A DNA stretch of 27,295 bases from JAUYLU01 sp038065675 (lineage in GTDB: Bacteria; Patescibacteriota; Minisyncoccia; Phycocordibacterales; VMEP01), in assembly GCA_038065675.1 (NCBI GenBank), contig JBBTQM010000035.1:1-27295 (forward strand), given 5' to 3'. This document shows, piece by piece, positions 1 through 7,209 of the stretch; position 1 is the stretch's first letter, and each line of letters opens with the position of its first letter. Both the position numbers and the translations under genes were made by a program. Under the pieces are notes generated by a model. That model was not told the DNA's origin, ran no database searches, and saw only the letters and a list, made by a program, of their open reading frames with translations.

Positions 1-333
1 TGGCATTATAATATCGCCCGAATCTTTCTTTTTATCAACAATAACGACAACCTCTTCCCCATCCTTAGCCACCTTATATTTTTCGCGCAAAGCCGCTTCT
101 ACGCCGCGCTCTGTCTTAAGAGAAGCAATGCGGAGGGTCAACGCCTCTTGTTTTGCCTTAAGAATTTCCCTTTCTTTCTCAAGATTGCTTAAAGCGTCGG
201 ATGCTTCATGCTCGCGTTGCCACATGAAATAAGCCGCTCGCGAAAAAATGGCCAGAAAAACAATCATGATTATAAGCGTAAACGGCGAATAGAGGACTCG
301 GCGGATTTTTTTTCGTGCTTGAAAGTCAATCAT
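1..333 (-). CDS. FtsB/DivIC-like septum formation initiator, partial
   Basis: An open frame starts at the ATG at 331-333 and runs off the left edge; 111 residues are visible with no stop. Residues 1-14 are basic and cytoplasmic. Residues 15-32 form one membrane span (SPFTLIIMIVFLAIFSRA). Residues 38-75 form a coiled coil rich in E, K and L, followed by an LREKYKVAKDGEEVVVI segment. This order (short basic tail, one span, coiled coil, then the Y..A..GE..V motif) is that of the FtsB/DivIC family, which links early and late divisome proteins at the membrane. The gene diverges from the small membrane peptide at 379. No SD is visible. The assignment rests on architecture and the short motif, because the C-terminus is outside the window. 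Confidence 0.75.
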   Translation of the reverse strand, partial: MIDFQARKKIRRVLYSPFTLIIMIVFLAIFSRAAYFMWQREHEASDALSNLEKEREILKAKQEALTLRIASLKTERGVEAALREKYKVAKDGEEVVVIVDKKKDSGDIIMP

Positions 334-378
334 TATTTGATATTATATATGAACTATAATATAACCAATTCAACGCCT
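334..378. promoter_or_regulatory. Divergent AT-rich promoter region
   Basis: This 45-bp gap lies between two divergent starts. On the + strand a perfect TATAAT is at 355-360, which would put the transcript start about 12 nt before the ATG at 379. On the - strand a TATAAT lies at 344-349, upstream of the FtsB-like start. Neither has a convincing -35 box. The short predicted leaders agree with the lack of SD sequences. Confidence 0.4.
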
Positions 379-486
379 ATGCTATTCGACAAAAAAAACA
401 ACCAAAGGATCAGAGCAATGTGGGTGGTACTTTGCTTACTCGTCATTGTAAGCATGGTTCTTCTTTATTTCCCGGCAATCCGCTAA
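379..486 (+). CDS. Small single-span membrane peptide (35 aa)
   Basis: This is a 35-residue ORF beginning MLFDKKNNQRIRAMW, followed by a hydrophobic span (about residues 14-32) ending YFPAIR. A short basic N-terminus followed by one span suggests an inner-membrane peptide with a cytoplasmic N-terminus. An in-frame ATG at 349 would add 10 residues, but the TATAAT at 355-360 lies downstream of that ATG, so the start at 379 is preferred. I have an impression that similar MxFDKK-type small membrane proteins occur beside divisome genes in Patescibacteria, but I cannot verify this here. The gene ends 10 nt from the convergent lepA stop. Function is unknown; a role with the neighbouring FtsB-like protein is only a guess from position. 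Confidence 0.5.
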   Translation: MLFDKKNNQRIRAMWVVLCLLVIVSMVLLYFPAIR

Positions 487-496
487 ATAAAGTTTT

Positions 497-2380
497 TTAC
501 CCCTTTACCATCTTCATGAAAACATCGTGCGGAATGTGGACTTTCCCCTCCGCGCGCATCCGTTTTTTGCCTTTTTTCTGCTTTTCTCGAAGCTTCATTT
601 TTCGCGTTATATCTCCGCCGTAAAGATACCCCGTAACATCTTTGCGGAGCGCTTTTAACGTGCGCGAGGAAAGAATACGCCCGAGCGCTTTCCCTTGTAT
701 TTTCACCACGAAAAGCTGGCGCGGAAGAATGGCGGCGAGCTTTTCGGCCGATGCCTCCGCTTCTTCCTGCACGCGCGCCCGGGACACTATCCGCGCGAAC
801 GCCGGAACCGGCTCATCGGCGACCAGAATGTCCAAACGCGCAACGTCGGCCTTGCGCATGCCGAGAAGTTCGTAAAAAAGCGAAGCAAAGCCGGAAGAAC
901 GGCTTTTTATTTCATCAAAAAAATTGCGCATAAGTTCCCGCAAGGGCATTTCCGCAGAAATGGCGACTCGTTTCCCGCTCCATGTTTCCGTTTCCCCTAT
1001 TTCCGCTTCATGTTCGTAAAGTAATTGAAGAATAAAACTCATGTATTCAGGCGGAGTGATGATTTTCACCAGCACCCACGGCTCGTTTACTGATAGATAC
1101 GAACCATAATCCGGAAAAAGCGACGGGCTGTAAATCATTTCTTTCTTGCCATTACGAAGCTCAATTTCATAATTGATGGACGGTGTCGTAACGATAAGGG
1201 CCAGATTGAATTCGCGCTTCAATCGCTCGGTGACTATTTCAAGATGAAGCATGCCAAGAAACCCCGCCCGGAAACCGCGCCCTAAAACTCCCGACGATTC
1301 TTCTTCAAACGACAAAGACGAGTCCGAAAGCCGCAAACGCTCAAGCGCGCTTTTTAAATTTGGAAAATCGTCCTGGCTCTCCGGATAAAGAGACGCCCAA
1401 ACGACCGGCCTCGGGCTCTGATACCCGGAAAGCGCCGGCAGAGGGCGCCTAGAAAGGGTTATGGTATCGCCGACGGAGGCAATACCCGGTTTTTTTATTC
1501 CGGTAACTATGTAGCCGATTTCTCCCGCCGACAGATTTTCAGACTCTTTTTTGTCCGGATTGAAAGTTCCGACGGACAAAACATTACATTTTTCTTTGGT
1601 GGCGGAAAATACGATATCCGAACCTTTTTTTATTTCTCCGTCCAACACACGGACATAAACGATAACCCCCTGATGGTTTGAATATTCAAAATCAAAAATG
1701 AGTCCGCGGAAACTCCCCGAATCGGGAATTTCTTCTTTCGGCGAAGGAACTCGTTTTATGATTTCCGAAAGAAGCTCGGTAACTCCCTCGCCGGTCCGGC
1801 CGGAAACCTTAAGAATGCTTTCTTCCGGAACGGAAAGGAGCCGCGAAATTTCCGATACCGTACCGGGGATATCGGCAAGCGGAGAATCTATTTTTGAAAC
1901 GACGGGAATTATGGCGAGTCCGGAATCGCGGGCCATTTGAAGGGTTGAGAGTGTCTGCGCCTGAACACCTTGAGTTGCGTCCACCAGAAGAATCGAACCC
2001 TCAACGGCTTTCAGCGCGCGCGATACTTCGTAGGAAAAATCAATGTGCCCGGGAGTGTCAATTAAATTCAGTACATATTCTGAATTTGATAACTGACCAC
2101 CCACAACCGACAACCGGGCACCCGCATTTTCATTTGTTTTCTGTTTGTTGTTGGTTGTAAGTTGTTGGTCGTTTGTTATCGGATGGTACACCATCCGAAC
2201 AGGGGTCATTTTTATGGTGATGCCGCGTTCGCGCTCAAGCTCCATGCGGTCAAGCACCTGGTCGCGCATTTTGCGCTTTTCAATGGTATTGGTAATTTCA
2301 AGAAGCCGGTCAGCCAGAGTGGACTTACCATGGTCTATATGAGCAATTATTGAGAAATTCCTGATGTGTTTTAAATCCAT
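497..2380 (-). CDS. lepA: Elongation factor 4 (LepA) with an extra segment in the G domain
   Basis: LepA is a ribosome-associated GTPase related to EF-G that acts on stalled or mis-translocated ribosomes. Visible features are G1 AHIDHGKS (13-20), the G2 region RGITIK (52-57), G3 DTPGH (108-112), a G4 reading SKID (162-165) instead of the usual NKxD, and the LepA C-terminal part including GFRAGFLGMLHLEI and the basic ending. Length is 627 aa against about 600 usually. The excess is explained by about 34 residues (about 67-100) between G2 and G3, coded by a palindromic element listed separately. Without it the frame would read naturally from VRMVYH to YVLNLIDTPGH. The ATG at 2380 has no SD. murJ lies 42 bp upstream, separated by another repeat, so co-transcription is likely. 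Confidence 0.95.
   Translation of the reverse strand: MDLKHIRNFSIIAHIDHGKSTLADRLLEITNTIEKRKMRDQVLDRMELERERGITIKMTPVRMVYHPITNDQQLTTNNKQKTNENAGARLSVVGGQLSNSEYVLNLIDTPGHIDFSYEVSRALKAVEGSILLVDATQGVQAQTLSTLQMARDSGLAIIPVVSKIDSPLADIPGTVSEISRLLSVPEESILKVSGRTGEGVTELLSEIIKRVPSPKEEIPDSGSFRGLIFDFEYSNHQGVIVYVRVLDGEIKKGSDIVFSATKEKCNVLSVGTFNPDKKESENLSAGEIGYIVTGIKKPGIASVGDTITLSRRPLPALSGYQSPRPVVWASLYPESQDDFPNLKSALERLRLSDSSLSFEEESSGVLGRGFRAGFLGMLHLEIVTERLKREFNLALIVTTPSINYEIELRNGKKEMIYSPSLFPDYGSYLSVNEPWVLVKIITPPEYMSFILQLLYEHEAEIGETETWSGKRVAISAEMPLRELMRNFFDEIKSRSSGFASLFYELLGMRKADVARLDILVADEPVPAFARIVSRARVQEEAEASAEKLAAILPRQLFVVKIQGKALGRILSSRTLKALRKDVTGYLYGGDITRKMKLREKQKKGKKRMRAEGKVHIPHDVFMKMVKG
2086..2182. repeat. 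Inverted 7-nt-period element inside lepA
   Basis: Two 28-nt arms, 2088-2115 and 2153-2180, are inverted copies of each other; by hand 22 of 28 positions match. A 37-nt loop separates them. Each arm has a 7-nt period with units such as TTGTAAG and TTGTTGG. The whole is in frame and codes the Q/T/N-rich residues that have no counterpart in ordinary LepA. The same 7-nt style is seen between other genes of this window. Confidence 0.75.
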
Positions 2381-2387
2381 TTCGCAA

Positions 2388-2423
2388 CAACTATAAACTA
2401 AAAACTATAAACTACAAACTGAT
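2388..2423. repeat. 7-nt-period repeat between murJ and lepA
   Basis: About five 7-nt units of the type AACTATA / AACTAAA / AACTACA fill almost the whole gap and touch the murJ stop codon (2423-2425). This belongs with the elements at 15160, 17325 and 19010. Confidence 0.75.
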
Positions 2424-4111
2424 TAAAGTTCCCCTTGCTCCGGCGCAATGGCGCGCGCCAGCCAGAATTTTTTGTGGAGAGTGGCGCGAAGCTCCATAAA
2501 TTCACGGTTTTTAAGAAGAATTAAAATCACTATGCCGACCATAATTCCCAATATCCCCGACAAAAATCCTTGCAGAAATATCCCCCAGAAAGTGTTTATG
2601 TCAAAAATATGGTCAAAAACACCGAGAAACTGATAAGCGGTAAACCCCATAAAAAAAGAAGCGGAAAAGCTTTCAAAAAATGTTCTTGAAAGAGAGACGG
2701 AAAATCCTTGCCTGAAATCTCGCCTTAGGAAAAAAACAAGAAAAGTGGCGTAAAGCATCGACCCCAAAGAATATGCCAGCGGTAATGCAAGCGCCTCTGT
2801 CCCCGGAACTCCTTCTACGCGAAGCAGGCTTTCAAAAAAATAACGGACTTCCGGAACGTCGCGCATAAGCGCCACGAAACCAAATGCCGCAATAATTGTT
2901 GAGCCGTATGATATAACCCCGGCCAAAAGCGGACGGGCGGCGTTGCCGGCGGCGTAATATCCGCGAATGAGAAGCGGCAAAAGATTTTGCGCGATGAGAG
3001 ACACGGAAAAAATGGCGAGCATCGCCGCGGTAAGGCGCGTATCGGCCCATGAAAATTGGCCGGAGCCCAAAAGCGTGCGCACTATCTGCGCGCGCAAAAC
3101 TATAAAAAGAAAAGTTATCGGCAACGACCAGAAAATAATGGCGCGCGCGGCGGATTCTATTTGAGAAATAAACTGCGAGTGCTCCCCTCCGGAAAAATAA
3201 CGGACTAAGCTCGGGAAAGCCGCAACGGAATAGCTGACGCCGATAATCGCAAGCGGCACCGACTGGAGATTATACGAAAAATTAAATACGGAAACCGAGC
3301 CCTCTTCAAGCAATGACGCTATGGCAATAATGGCAACGAGGGACAATTGATTTAAAGAAAGCGCTACAGTCCGCGGCAAAGAAACCAGAACCATTCTTTT
3401 TATGGCCTGGAAATCTATATTAAGCGATACGGAAGGGAGAAAACGGTGAGCGGCAAGAGTCGGTATTTGTATGGCAAAATGAAGGAGCGCCCCGAGAATC
3501 ACGCCCCAGGCAATCCCCTGAAGCCCCAGTATCGGATAGAAAAAAACAATGCCAATAATAATTCCTACGTTGTAAAGCACCGGGGAAAGAGCATACACAA
3601 AAAATTTACGAAACGTCTGAGTTACGCTCCCGGCAAGATTGGAAATGCCAAGAAGAAACGGTGACAATAGAAGAATTCTGGAAAGAGAGATGAAATCCGC
3701 CCGTTCTATAGCGGAAAACCCCGGCGCAACGACGGAAGAAAGATAGGGAATGAGAAAAAACGCCACCGCGCTTGAAATGGCCATCGCGGCGGAAAAAAGC
3801 GTGAATACGTCGCCCATGAATTTACGCGCCTCATCGTTGACGTCGCGGGAATTTCCCATTTTTTCAATCAGGAAAGGAATAAGAGCTGTCACGGAAACGA
3901 ACGATGCCAAAGAAACATAGAGAAAATCCGGTATGCGGAAAGCGGCGTAATAAACATCCAAAGACGACGATGCCCCGAAAGAATGGGTAAGTAAACGGTC
4001 GCGCAGGACGGCAAGAACCTGCGAGGCCAAGGCGGAGACAGAAAGAAGAAGAGCGGCCTCATTCAAGCTGTGCCACTCTTTTCCTAAAAAAGCGAGAATT
4101 CTAAAAACCAT
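2423..4111 (-). CDS. murJ: Lipid II flippase MurJ (MviN family)
   Basis: MurJ flips undecaprenyl-linked peptidoglycan precursor across the cytoplasmic membrane. The 562-aa product is hydrophobic throughout with about 13-14 spans. Family features near the N-terminus are SALASQVLAVLRDRLLTHSFGASSSLD followed by YYAAFRIPDFLY. The central repeat half contains the amphipathic region GSGQFSWADTRLTAAMLAIFS and then LLPLLIRGYYAAGNAARP, typical of MviN/MurJ. Length is slightly above the usual 510-530 aa. The ATG at 4111 is preceded by AGCAGG directly against the start, which is a poor SD. The stop abuts a 7-nt repeat and lepA follows. Confidence 0.92.
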   Translation of the reverse strand: MVFRILAFLGKEWHSLNEAALLLSVSALASQVLAVLRDRLLTHSFGASSSLDVYYAAFRIPDFLYVSLASFVSVTALIPFLIEKMGNSRDVNDEARKFMGDVFTLFSAAMAISSAVAFFLIPYLSSVVAPGFSAIERADFISLSRILLLSPFLLGISNLAGSVTQTFRKFFVYALSPVLYNVGIIIGIVFFYPILGLQGIAWGVILGALLHFAIQIPTLAAHRFLPSVSLNIDFQAIKRMVLVSLPRTVALSLNQLSLVAIIAIASLLEEGSVSVFNFSYNLQSVPLAIIGVSYSVAAFPSLVRYFSGGEHSQFISQIESAARAIIFWSLPITFLFIVLRAQIVRTLLGSGQFSWADTRLTAAMLAIFSVSLIAQNLLPLLIRGYYAAGNAARPLLAGVISYGSTIIAAFGFVALMRDVPEVRYFFESLLRVEGVPGTEALALPLAYSLGSMLYATFLVFFLRRDFRQGFSVSLSRTFFESFSASFFMGFTAYQFLGVFDHIFDINTFWGIFLQGFLSGILGIMVGIVILILLKNREFMELRATLHKKFWLARAIAPEQGEL

Positions 4112-4225
4112 CCTGCTAGAAGTTAGATGCTAAAATTCTGCCAAAATACAAACTGTAGGGCGCGACCATATTTACAATATAAGGAATCTTATATAATTCT
4201 TAATCCTTAGCGAACTTCTAACAGG
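4112..4225. repeat. Inverted repeat flanking the region upstream of murJ
   Basis: CCTGCTAGAAGTT at 4112-4124 is matched in reverse by AACTTCTAACAGG at 4213-4225, with one mismatch in 13. The ends could extend weakly through TGCTAA / TTAGCG. The 88 bp between the arms are AT-rich and would hold the murJ promoter. No strong -35/-10 pair is visible there, only TATATT- and TATAAG-like boxes on the - strand. Confidence 0.45.
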
Positions 4226-4238
4226 AACCATGCTGTTG

Positions 4239-4257
4239 CGGCCTCAAAAACAGGCCG
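4239..4257 (-). terminator. Weak hairpin after the O-antigen-ligase/TPR gene
   Basis: A CGGCCT / AGGCCG stem with a 7-nt loop lies about 24 nt past the stop of the upstream - strand gene. It has no T-run, so it is either a weak terminator or a processing or stability hairpin in the murJ leader region. Confidence 0.25.
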
Positions 4258-4280
4258 TATCTTTGATTGGGTAAAAAGGG

Positions 4281-6638
4281 CTAATTTGATTCTTTTACCG
4301 GAAGTTTCGCGCGCGTCTCCGGTTTATTGTTTGGAGGCGGGACGTTCGCAAGCGGCGCGCGGCCGGCACGGAGGTTGGAAAGAATATTTTTTACTTCCTC
4401 GTTGTCCGGATTTAGCGCACTTATTTCTTCAAACTGTTTTACCGCATTCTTGTCTTCCCCTATCTTCTCGTAAGAAAGCCCTAAGAAATATTTGGCGTTT
4501 GAGTAATTCGGAGCAAGCTCGACCGCTCGGGAAAGCGCTTCAACCGCACCCTTATAATCACGGTCGTTGTATTTAAGAAGGCCAAGTTGGAAGAGGACGG
4601 TAATTTCATTCGGCGCGAGAAGAAGCGCCTGCTCGGTCCTTTTGATTGCTTCACGGGTATTCCCTTCGCGCGCCTCAAGCTGGGAGAGGAAAAAAACGGC
4701 CTCCGTATAATTTTCTTTCTTTGCGAGAGCTTTGTCTATGTAAGCCCTCCCTTCTTTGATATTTTCATTTGCAACTTCCAGACAGGCGCTACCGAGAAGT
4801 ATGGCGGGGCTTTCTGGATTTAGCGCTAGAGCCTTGGCGTATGAATCTTTGGCCGCGTCATAAGCACCGGTGATTTTTATCGAAACAACCGCTTCATATA
4901 CCCGCGCGAGCGCCATGAAATTCCCGTAATTAGTCTTGTCTAGTTCCGTTGCCCTCTTGGCGCTATCAACCGCAAGACCCAAAAATAGCTGGAATTGTTC
5001 CCTCAATTTATCCTGCGGAATGTTGGTTTGCTGGACAAGATTATTTAATTTAATGAGATTTAGTTCGGAAAGAGCCCGATAATACAAATCTTCCTCCGAT
5101 AATCTGATTGCACTTCCCAAAGACGCCTCGGCTTCTTCCAGATTACCGCTACTGTTGGCGGCGGCGATGCTTTTACCAAAATAAGCAAATGCCACGAATT
5201 TTTTTGTCAGGAAATATCCGGCGGTAGCGGTGCCAATAGTAAGGAAAATGAGGAGAAGTACGGAGATAAATCCCAACTTCGGGCTTCCGAGAAATTTCAC
5301 CTCAAAACGGCCGATTAGATTCTCCGATACCGAAGCGGCAATCATGAGACCGGCAAAGAAAAAACCAAGGGCGTACATTGCCGTATTTGGAGTGTAAAGA
5401 ACGGCAAAAGAAAGGAGATACGCGGCTATTATGAACGAGGAAACAACCAAGTAGCGCGACTGGCGCGGCAAAGAAAAATTAAACATCGCCCTAAAACCCG
5501 CGTAGAGAAAAACCAGCAGAAAAATAATCCATGAAGCAAAACCGAGAACTCCGTGGGTAACAAGCGACGTCGGGACATATCCAATACCGTTTGTAAAATC
5601 TGTGTTCCAGAAAAGAGAGGAATTGATTCCGTCCGGCTTATTTAGAAGCCACTCGCTGGAAAATCTGTTCGGTCCGGAGCCAAAAAGAGGACGGGTTTTT
5701 AAAACTTCTTTTGCGACTTCAAGCGTTGACGTAAAAGACGGGCGGACTTCAATTTGAGAAATTCCCATTTTGTTTGAAAGAAACGAACCAGCCGACGACG
5801 AAGCAAAGAAAAATATTGCCGAAATTACGGCGACGAAAAGAGGAATGACCATAATCTTCGGCTGGGCTTGAATCCCCTGCCCCGGTAACCCTTCCGAATC
5901 GGCGCGGTCAGCATACATCCCGTAAACGACAAGCGCCAAAGAAACTACTCCCACGACAAGCCAAGCGACCGGGAAATTGATAAGCGCCAGAAAAAAGAGC
6001 GATATTGCGGAAAATGCGTAAAGAAGAAAATTAAGCGCTTTTGGCAAAGAAAGAAATTCAACCGTAAGAAGAGAGAGAATAAGAAACGCTCCAAAAAAGA
6101 TAGCCAGGTCGTTCCAGCCGCCCAAGAGGGAAGAAATTTTTCCCGTAAAAATACCGAAAGAAATAACATCCGCGCCGGCAAAAAGGCGAACGAGCTGGTA
6201 CAAAGTAAGGATTGAGCCGGAAATTAAGAATGTACCGTAGAAATAAAACATTCTCTTGCGGTTAGCGAAAAAAACCGAGGACAGGAACAGCAAGAAAACG
6301 AGAATTGCCGTGAACGAAAATGTCCCTATCTCAACGCCTTGACCAACAAGAGAAACTTCGGGAACCGGCGAAACAATCGCGGCAACAAAAGATGATAAAA
6401 ATAAGAGAGCAGCCCCGGCGATAACCAGGCTTTTCGGGATAGAAAGAGAGCCGTCCGCCAAACGCGCGATGAGCCAAAGAGCGAGGGCGAATAAAACAAA
6501 AATCGACACAAGCATGGTCTTGCCTGCATTAACTGGGACGCCACCTATCGGCAAAAAGAAAATCGGCATTAGCGCTCCTGCGGCAAAAACTGACCAAAAA
6601 GCAACCTTATCCAACAGAGCGTATTTTAAACTTCCCAT
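4281..6638 (-). CDS. O-antigen-ligase-like membrane protein fused to TPR repeats
   Basis: The product has 785 aa. Residues 1 to about 490 hold about 12 hydrophobic spans and one long extracytoplasmic loop with TRPLFGSGPNRF and NTDFTNGIGYVPTS. This layout is that of the O-antigen ligase/polymerase (Wzy/WaaL) superfamily, whose members transfer undecaprenyl-linked glycans. From about residue 520 to 755 there are TPR-like helical pairs, for example ALSRAVELAPNYSNAKYFLGLSYEKIGEDKNAVKQF. The end is P/K-rich. In Patescibacteria such proteins are thought to act in cell-surface glycan or S-layer assembly, but the substrate cannot be inferred here. The ATG at 6638 has no SD. A TATAAT is at 6694-6699 on this strand. 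The gene lies just downstream of the rnpB terminator. Confidence 0.8.
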   Translation of the reverse strand: MGSLKYALLDKVAFWSVFAAGALMPIFFLPIGGVPVNAGKTMLVSIFVLFALALWLIARLADGSLSIPKSLVIAGAALLFLSSFVAAIVSPVPEVSLVGQGVEIGTFSFTAILVFLLFLSSVFFANRKRMFYFYGTFLISGSILTLYQLVRLFAGADVISFGIFTGKISSLLGGWNDLAIFFGAFLILSLLTVEFLSLPKALNFLLYAFSAISLFFLALINFPVAWLVVGVVSLALVVYGMYADRADSEGLPGQGIQAQPKIMVIPLFVAVISAIFFFASSSAGSFLSNKMGISQIEVRPSFTSTLEVAKEVLKTRPLFGSGPNRFSSEWLLNKPDGINSSLFWNTDFTNGIGYVPTSLVTHGVLGFASWIIFLLVFLYAGFRAMFNFSLPRQSRYLVVSSFIIAAYLLSFAVLYTPNTAMYALGFFFAGLMIAASVSENLIGRFEVKFLGSPKLGFISVLLLIFLTIGTATAGYFLTKKFVAFAYFGKSIAAANSSGNLEEAEASLGSAIRLSEEDLYYRALSELNLIKLNNLVQQTNIPQDKLREQFQLFLGLAVDSAKRATELDKTNYGNFMALARVYEAVVSIKITGAYDAAKDSYAKALALNPESPAILLGSACLEVANENIKEGRAYIDKALAKKENYTEAVFFLSQLEAREGNTREAIKRTEQALLLAPNEITVLFQLGLLKYNDRDYKGAVEALSRAVELAPNYSNAKYFLGLSYEKIGEDKNAVKQFEEISALNPDNEEVKNILSNLRAGRAPLANVPPPNNKPETRAKLPVKESN

Positions 6639-6693
6639 AGCGTTACTGCGCGGCAGAGCGCATGAATATCTGTTTATCGAGTAATATCAGTAA

Positions 6694-6721
6694 ATTATAT
6701 GACACCCCATAGGAAATGCAA
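6694..6721 (-). promoter_or_regulatory. Putative promoter of the O-antigen-ligase/TPR gene
   Basis: A perfect -10 TATAAT is at 6694-6699. A poor -35 TTGCAT lies at 6716-6721 with a 16-nt spacer. It is placed between the rnpB terminator and the gene start, with a predicted leader of about 50 nt. Confidence 0.45.
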
Positions 6722-6723
6722 AG

Positions 6724-6754
6724 AAAAATCCCCCGCCCAAGGCGGGGGATTTTT
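6724..6754 (-). terminator. Intrinsic terminator of rnpB
   Basis: A 14-bp perfect stem (6724-6737 with 6741-6754, CCCCCGCC core, loop CAA) is flanked by A5 and T5, so it gives a T-run on both strands. It sits 12 nt past the rnpB 3' end. Confidence 0.9.
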
Positions 6755-6794
6755 CATAAATTGCGATGGCTTGTGCCTATAAGCCGAATTCTGT

Positions 6795-6823
6795 CCCGGC
6801 ACCTTGCGAACAAGGCGCCGGGG
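6795..6823 (-). repeat. rnpB hairpin copy A (CCGGCACCTT family)
   Basis: A 12-bp stem with a 4-nt loop lies just before the conserved ACAGAATTCGGC block. The single irregular pair is G-U in the - strand RNA but A-C on the + strand, which agrees with transcription as RNA from the - strand. Confidence 0.8.
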
Positions 6824-6871
6824 ATAGTTATTTATCTAGGTCCGATGTTGCCATCGAACTCAAGCGGCACT

Positions 6872-6899
6872 CCCGGCACCTTCGTGAGAAGGTGCCGGA
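6872..6899 (-). repeat. rnpB hairpin copy B (CCGGCACCTT family)
   Basis: A perfect 11-bp stem, CCGGCACCTTC / GAAGGTGCCGG, has loop TCAC. By its flanks (GCAAGGCC before, GCCGCTTGAG after) it replaces the P15-P17 region of E. coli RNase P RNA. Confidence 0.8.
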
Positions 6900-6960
6900 C
6901 ACGGCCTTGCACTCAGGTAAGAATTTAGCCGTTGCACCCGATAGGTTGCCCCATCGGCTC

Positions 6961-6989
6961 GTCCCTCACATGCAAAGCATGTGAGGGAC
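6961..6989 (-). repeat. rnpB long perfect hairpin, P12-like
   Basis: A perfect 13-bp stem, GTCCCTCACATGC / GCATGTGAGGGAC, has loop TTT in the RNA. Its sequence differs from the three CCGGCACCTT hairpins. It is likely an extended peripheral helix in the P12 area. Confidence 0.7.
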
Positions 6990-7031
6990 TCCCTCGGGCT
7001 TTCGCCCTCGGTCGTCTCTGTTCGCATCTCG

Positions 7032-7060
7032 CCCGACACCTTGCAAACAAGGTGCCGGGG
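7032..7060 (-). repeat. rnpB hairpin copy C (CCGGCACCTT family)
   Basis: A 12-bp stem has loop TTTG and one G-U pair in the - strand RNA. It lies after GGGTAACGCCCG, in the P8/P9 area of E. coli RNase P RNA. Confidence 0.8.
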
Positions 7061-7179
7061 ACGGGCGTTACCCGCTACCCTGCTCCGGTCGCCAAAAGGT
7101 TAGACCGGGAGTGTTCGGACTTTCCTCCCCCCATTCTTTTTACGTAATAAAGAGTGACTATCCGGCACAAACCTTTTAT

Positions 7180-7207
7180 ACTATACAATATTTTCTGTTT
7201 TTAGCAA
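7180..7207 (-). promoter_or_regulatory. rnpB promoter
   Basis: The -10 TATAGT is at 7180-7185 and the -35 TTGCTA at 7202-7207, with a 16-nt spacer. The -10 sits at -12 to -7 relative to the first base of P1 (7173), so promoter and RNA 5' end agree. It lies directly behind the stop of the DUF192 gene. Confidence 0.75.
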
Positions 7208-7209
7208 AT

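Larger units (their letters stand above)
6766..7173 (-). ncRNA. rnpB: RNase P RNA (type A-like)
   Basis: This is the catalytic RNA that trims tRNA 5' leaders. On the - strand, conserved blocks appear in order: GAGGAAAGTCCGAACACTC near the 5' end, AGGGTAGCGGGTAACGCCCG, GAACAGAGACG, GAGTGCAAGGCC, GCCGCTTGAG, TAGATAAATAACTATC and ACAGAATTCGGCTTATA near the 3' end. P1 closes the molecule: GGTTTGTGCC (7164-7173) pairs with GGCACAAGCC (6768-6777) with one G-U. Length is about 408 nt, longer than the 377-nt E. coli RNA because of long hairpins in variable positions. Three of these are near-copies of one sequence (listed separately). The E. coli L15 GGU motif, which contacts tRNA CCA, seems absent. 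The RNA has its own promoter and terminator. Confidence 0.95.

Noticed and set aside
6705..6715. 11-nt match CCCCATAGGAA shared with the 16277 palindrome
   Set aside because: Matches of this length are expected by chance in a 27-kb window.
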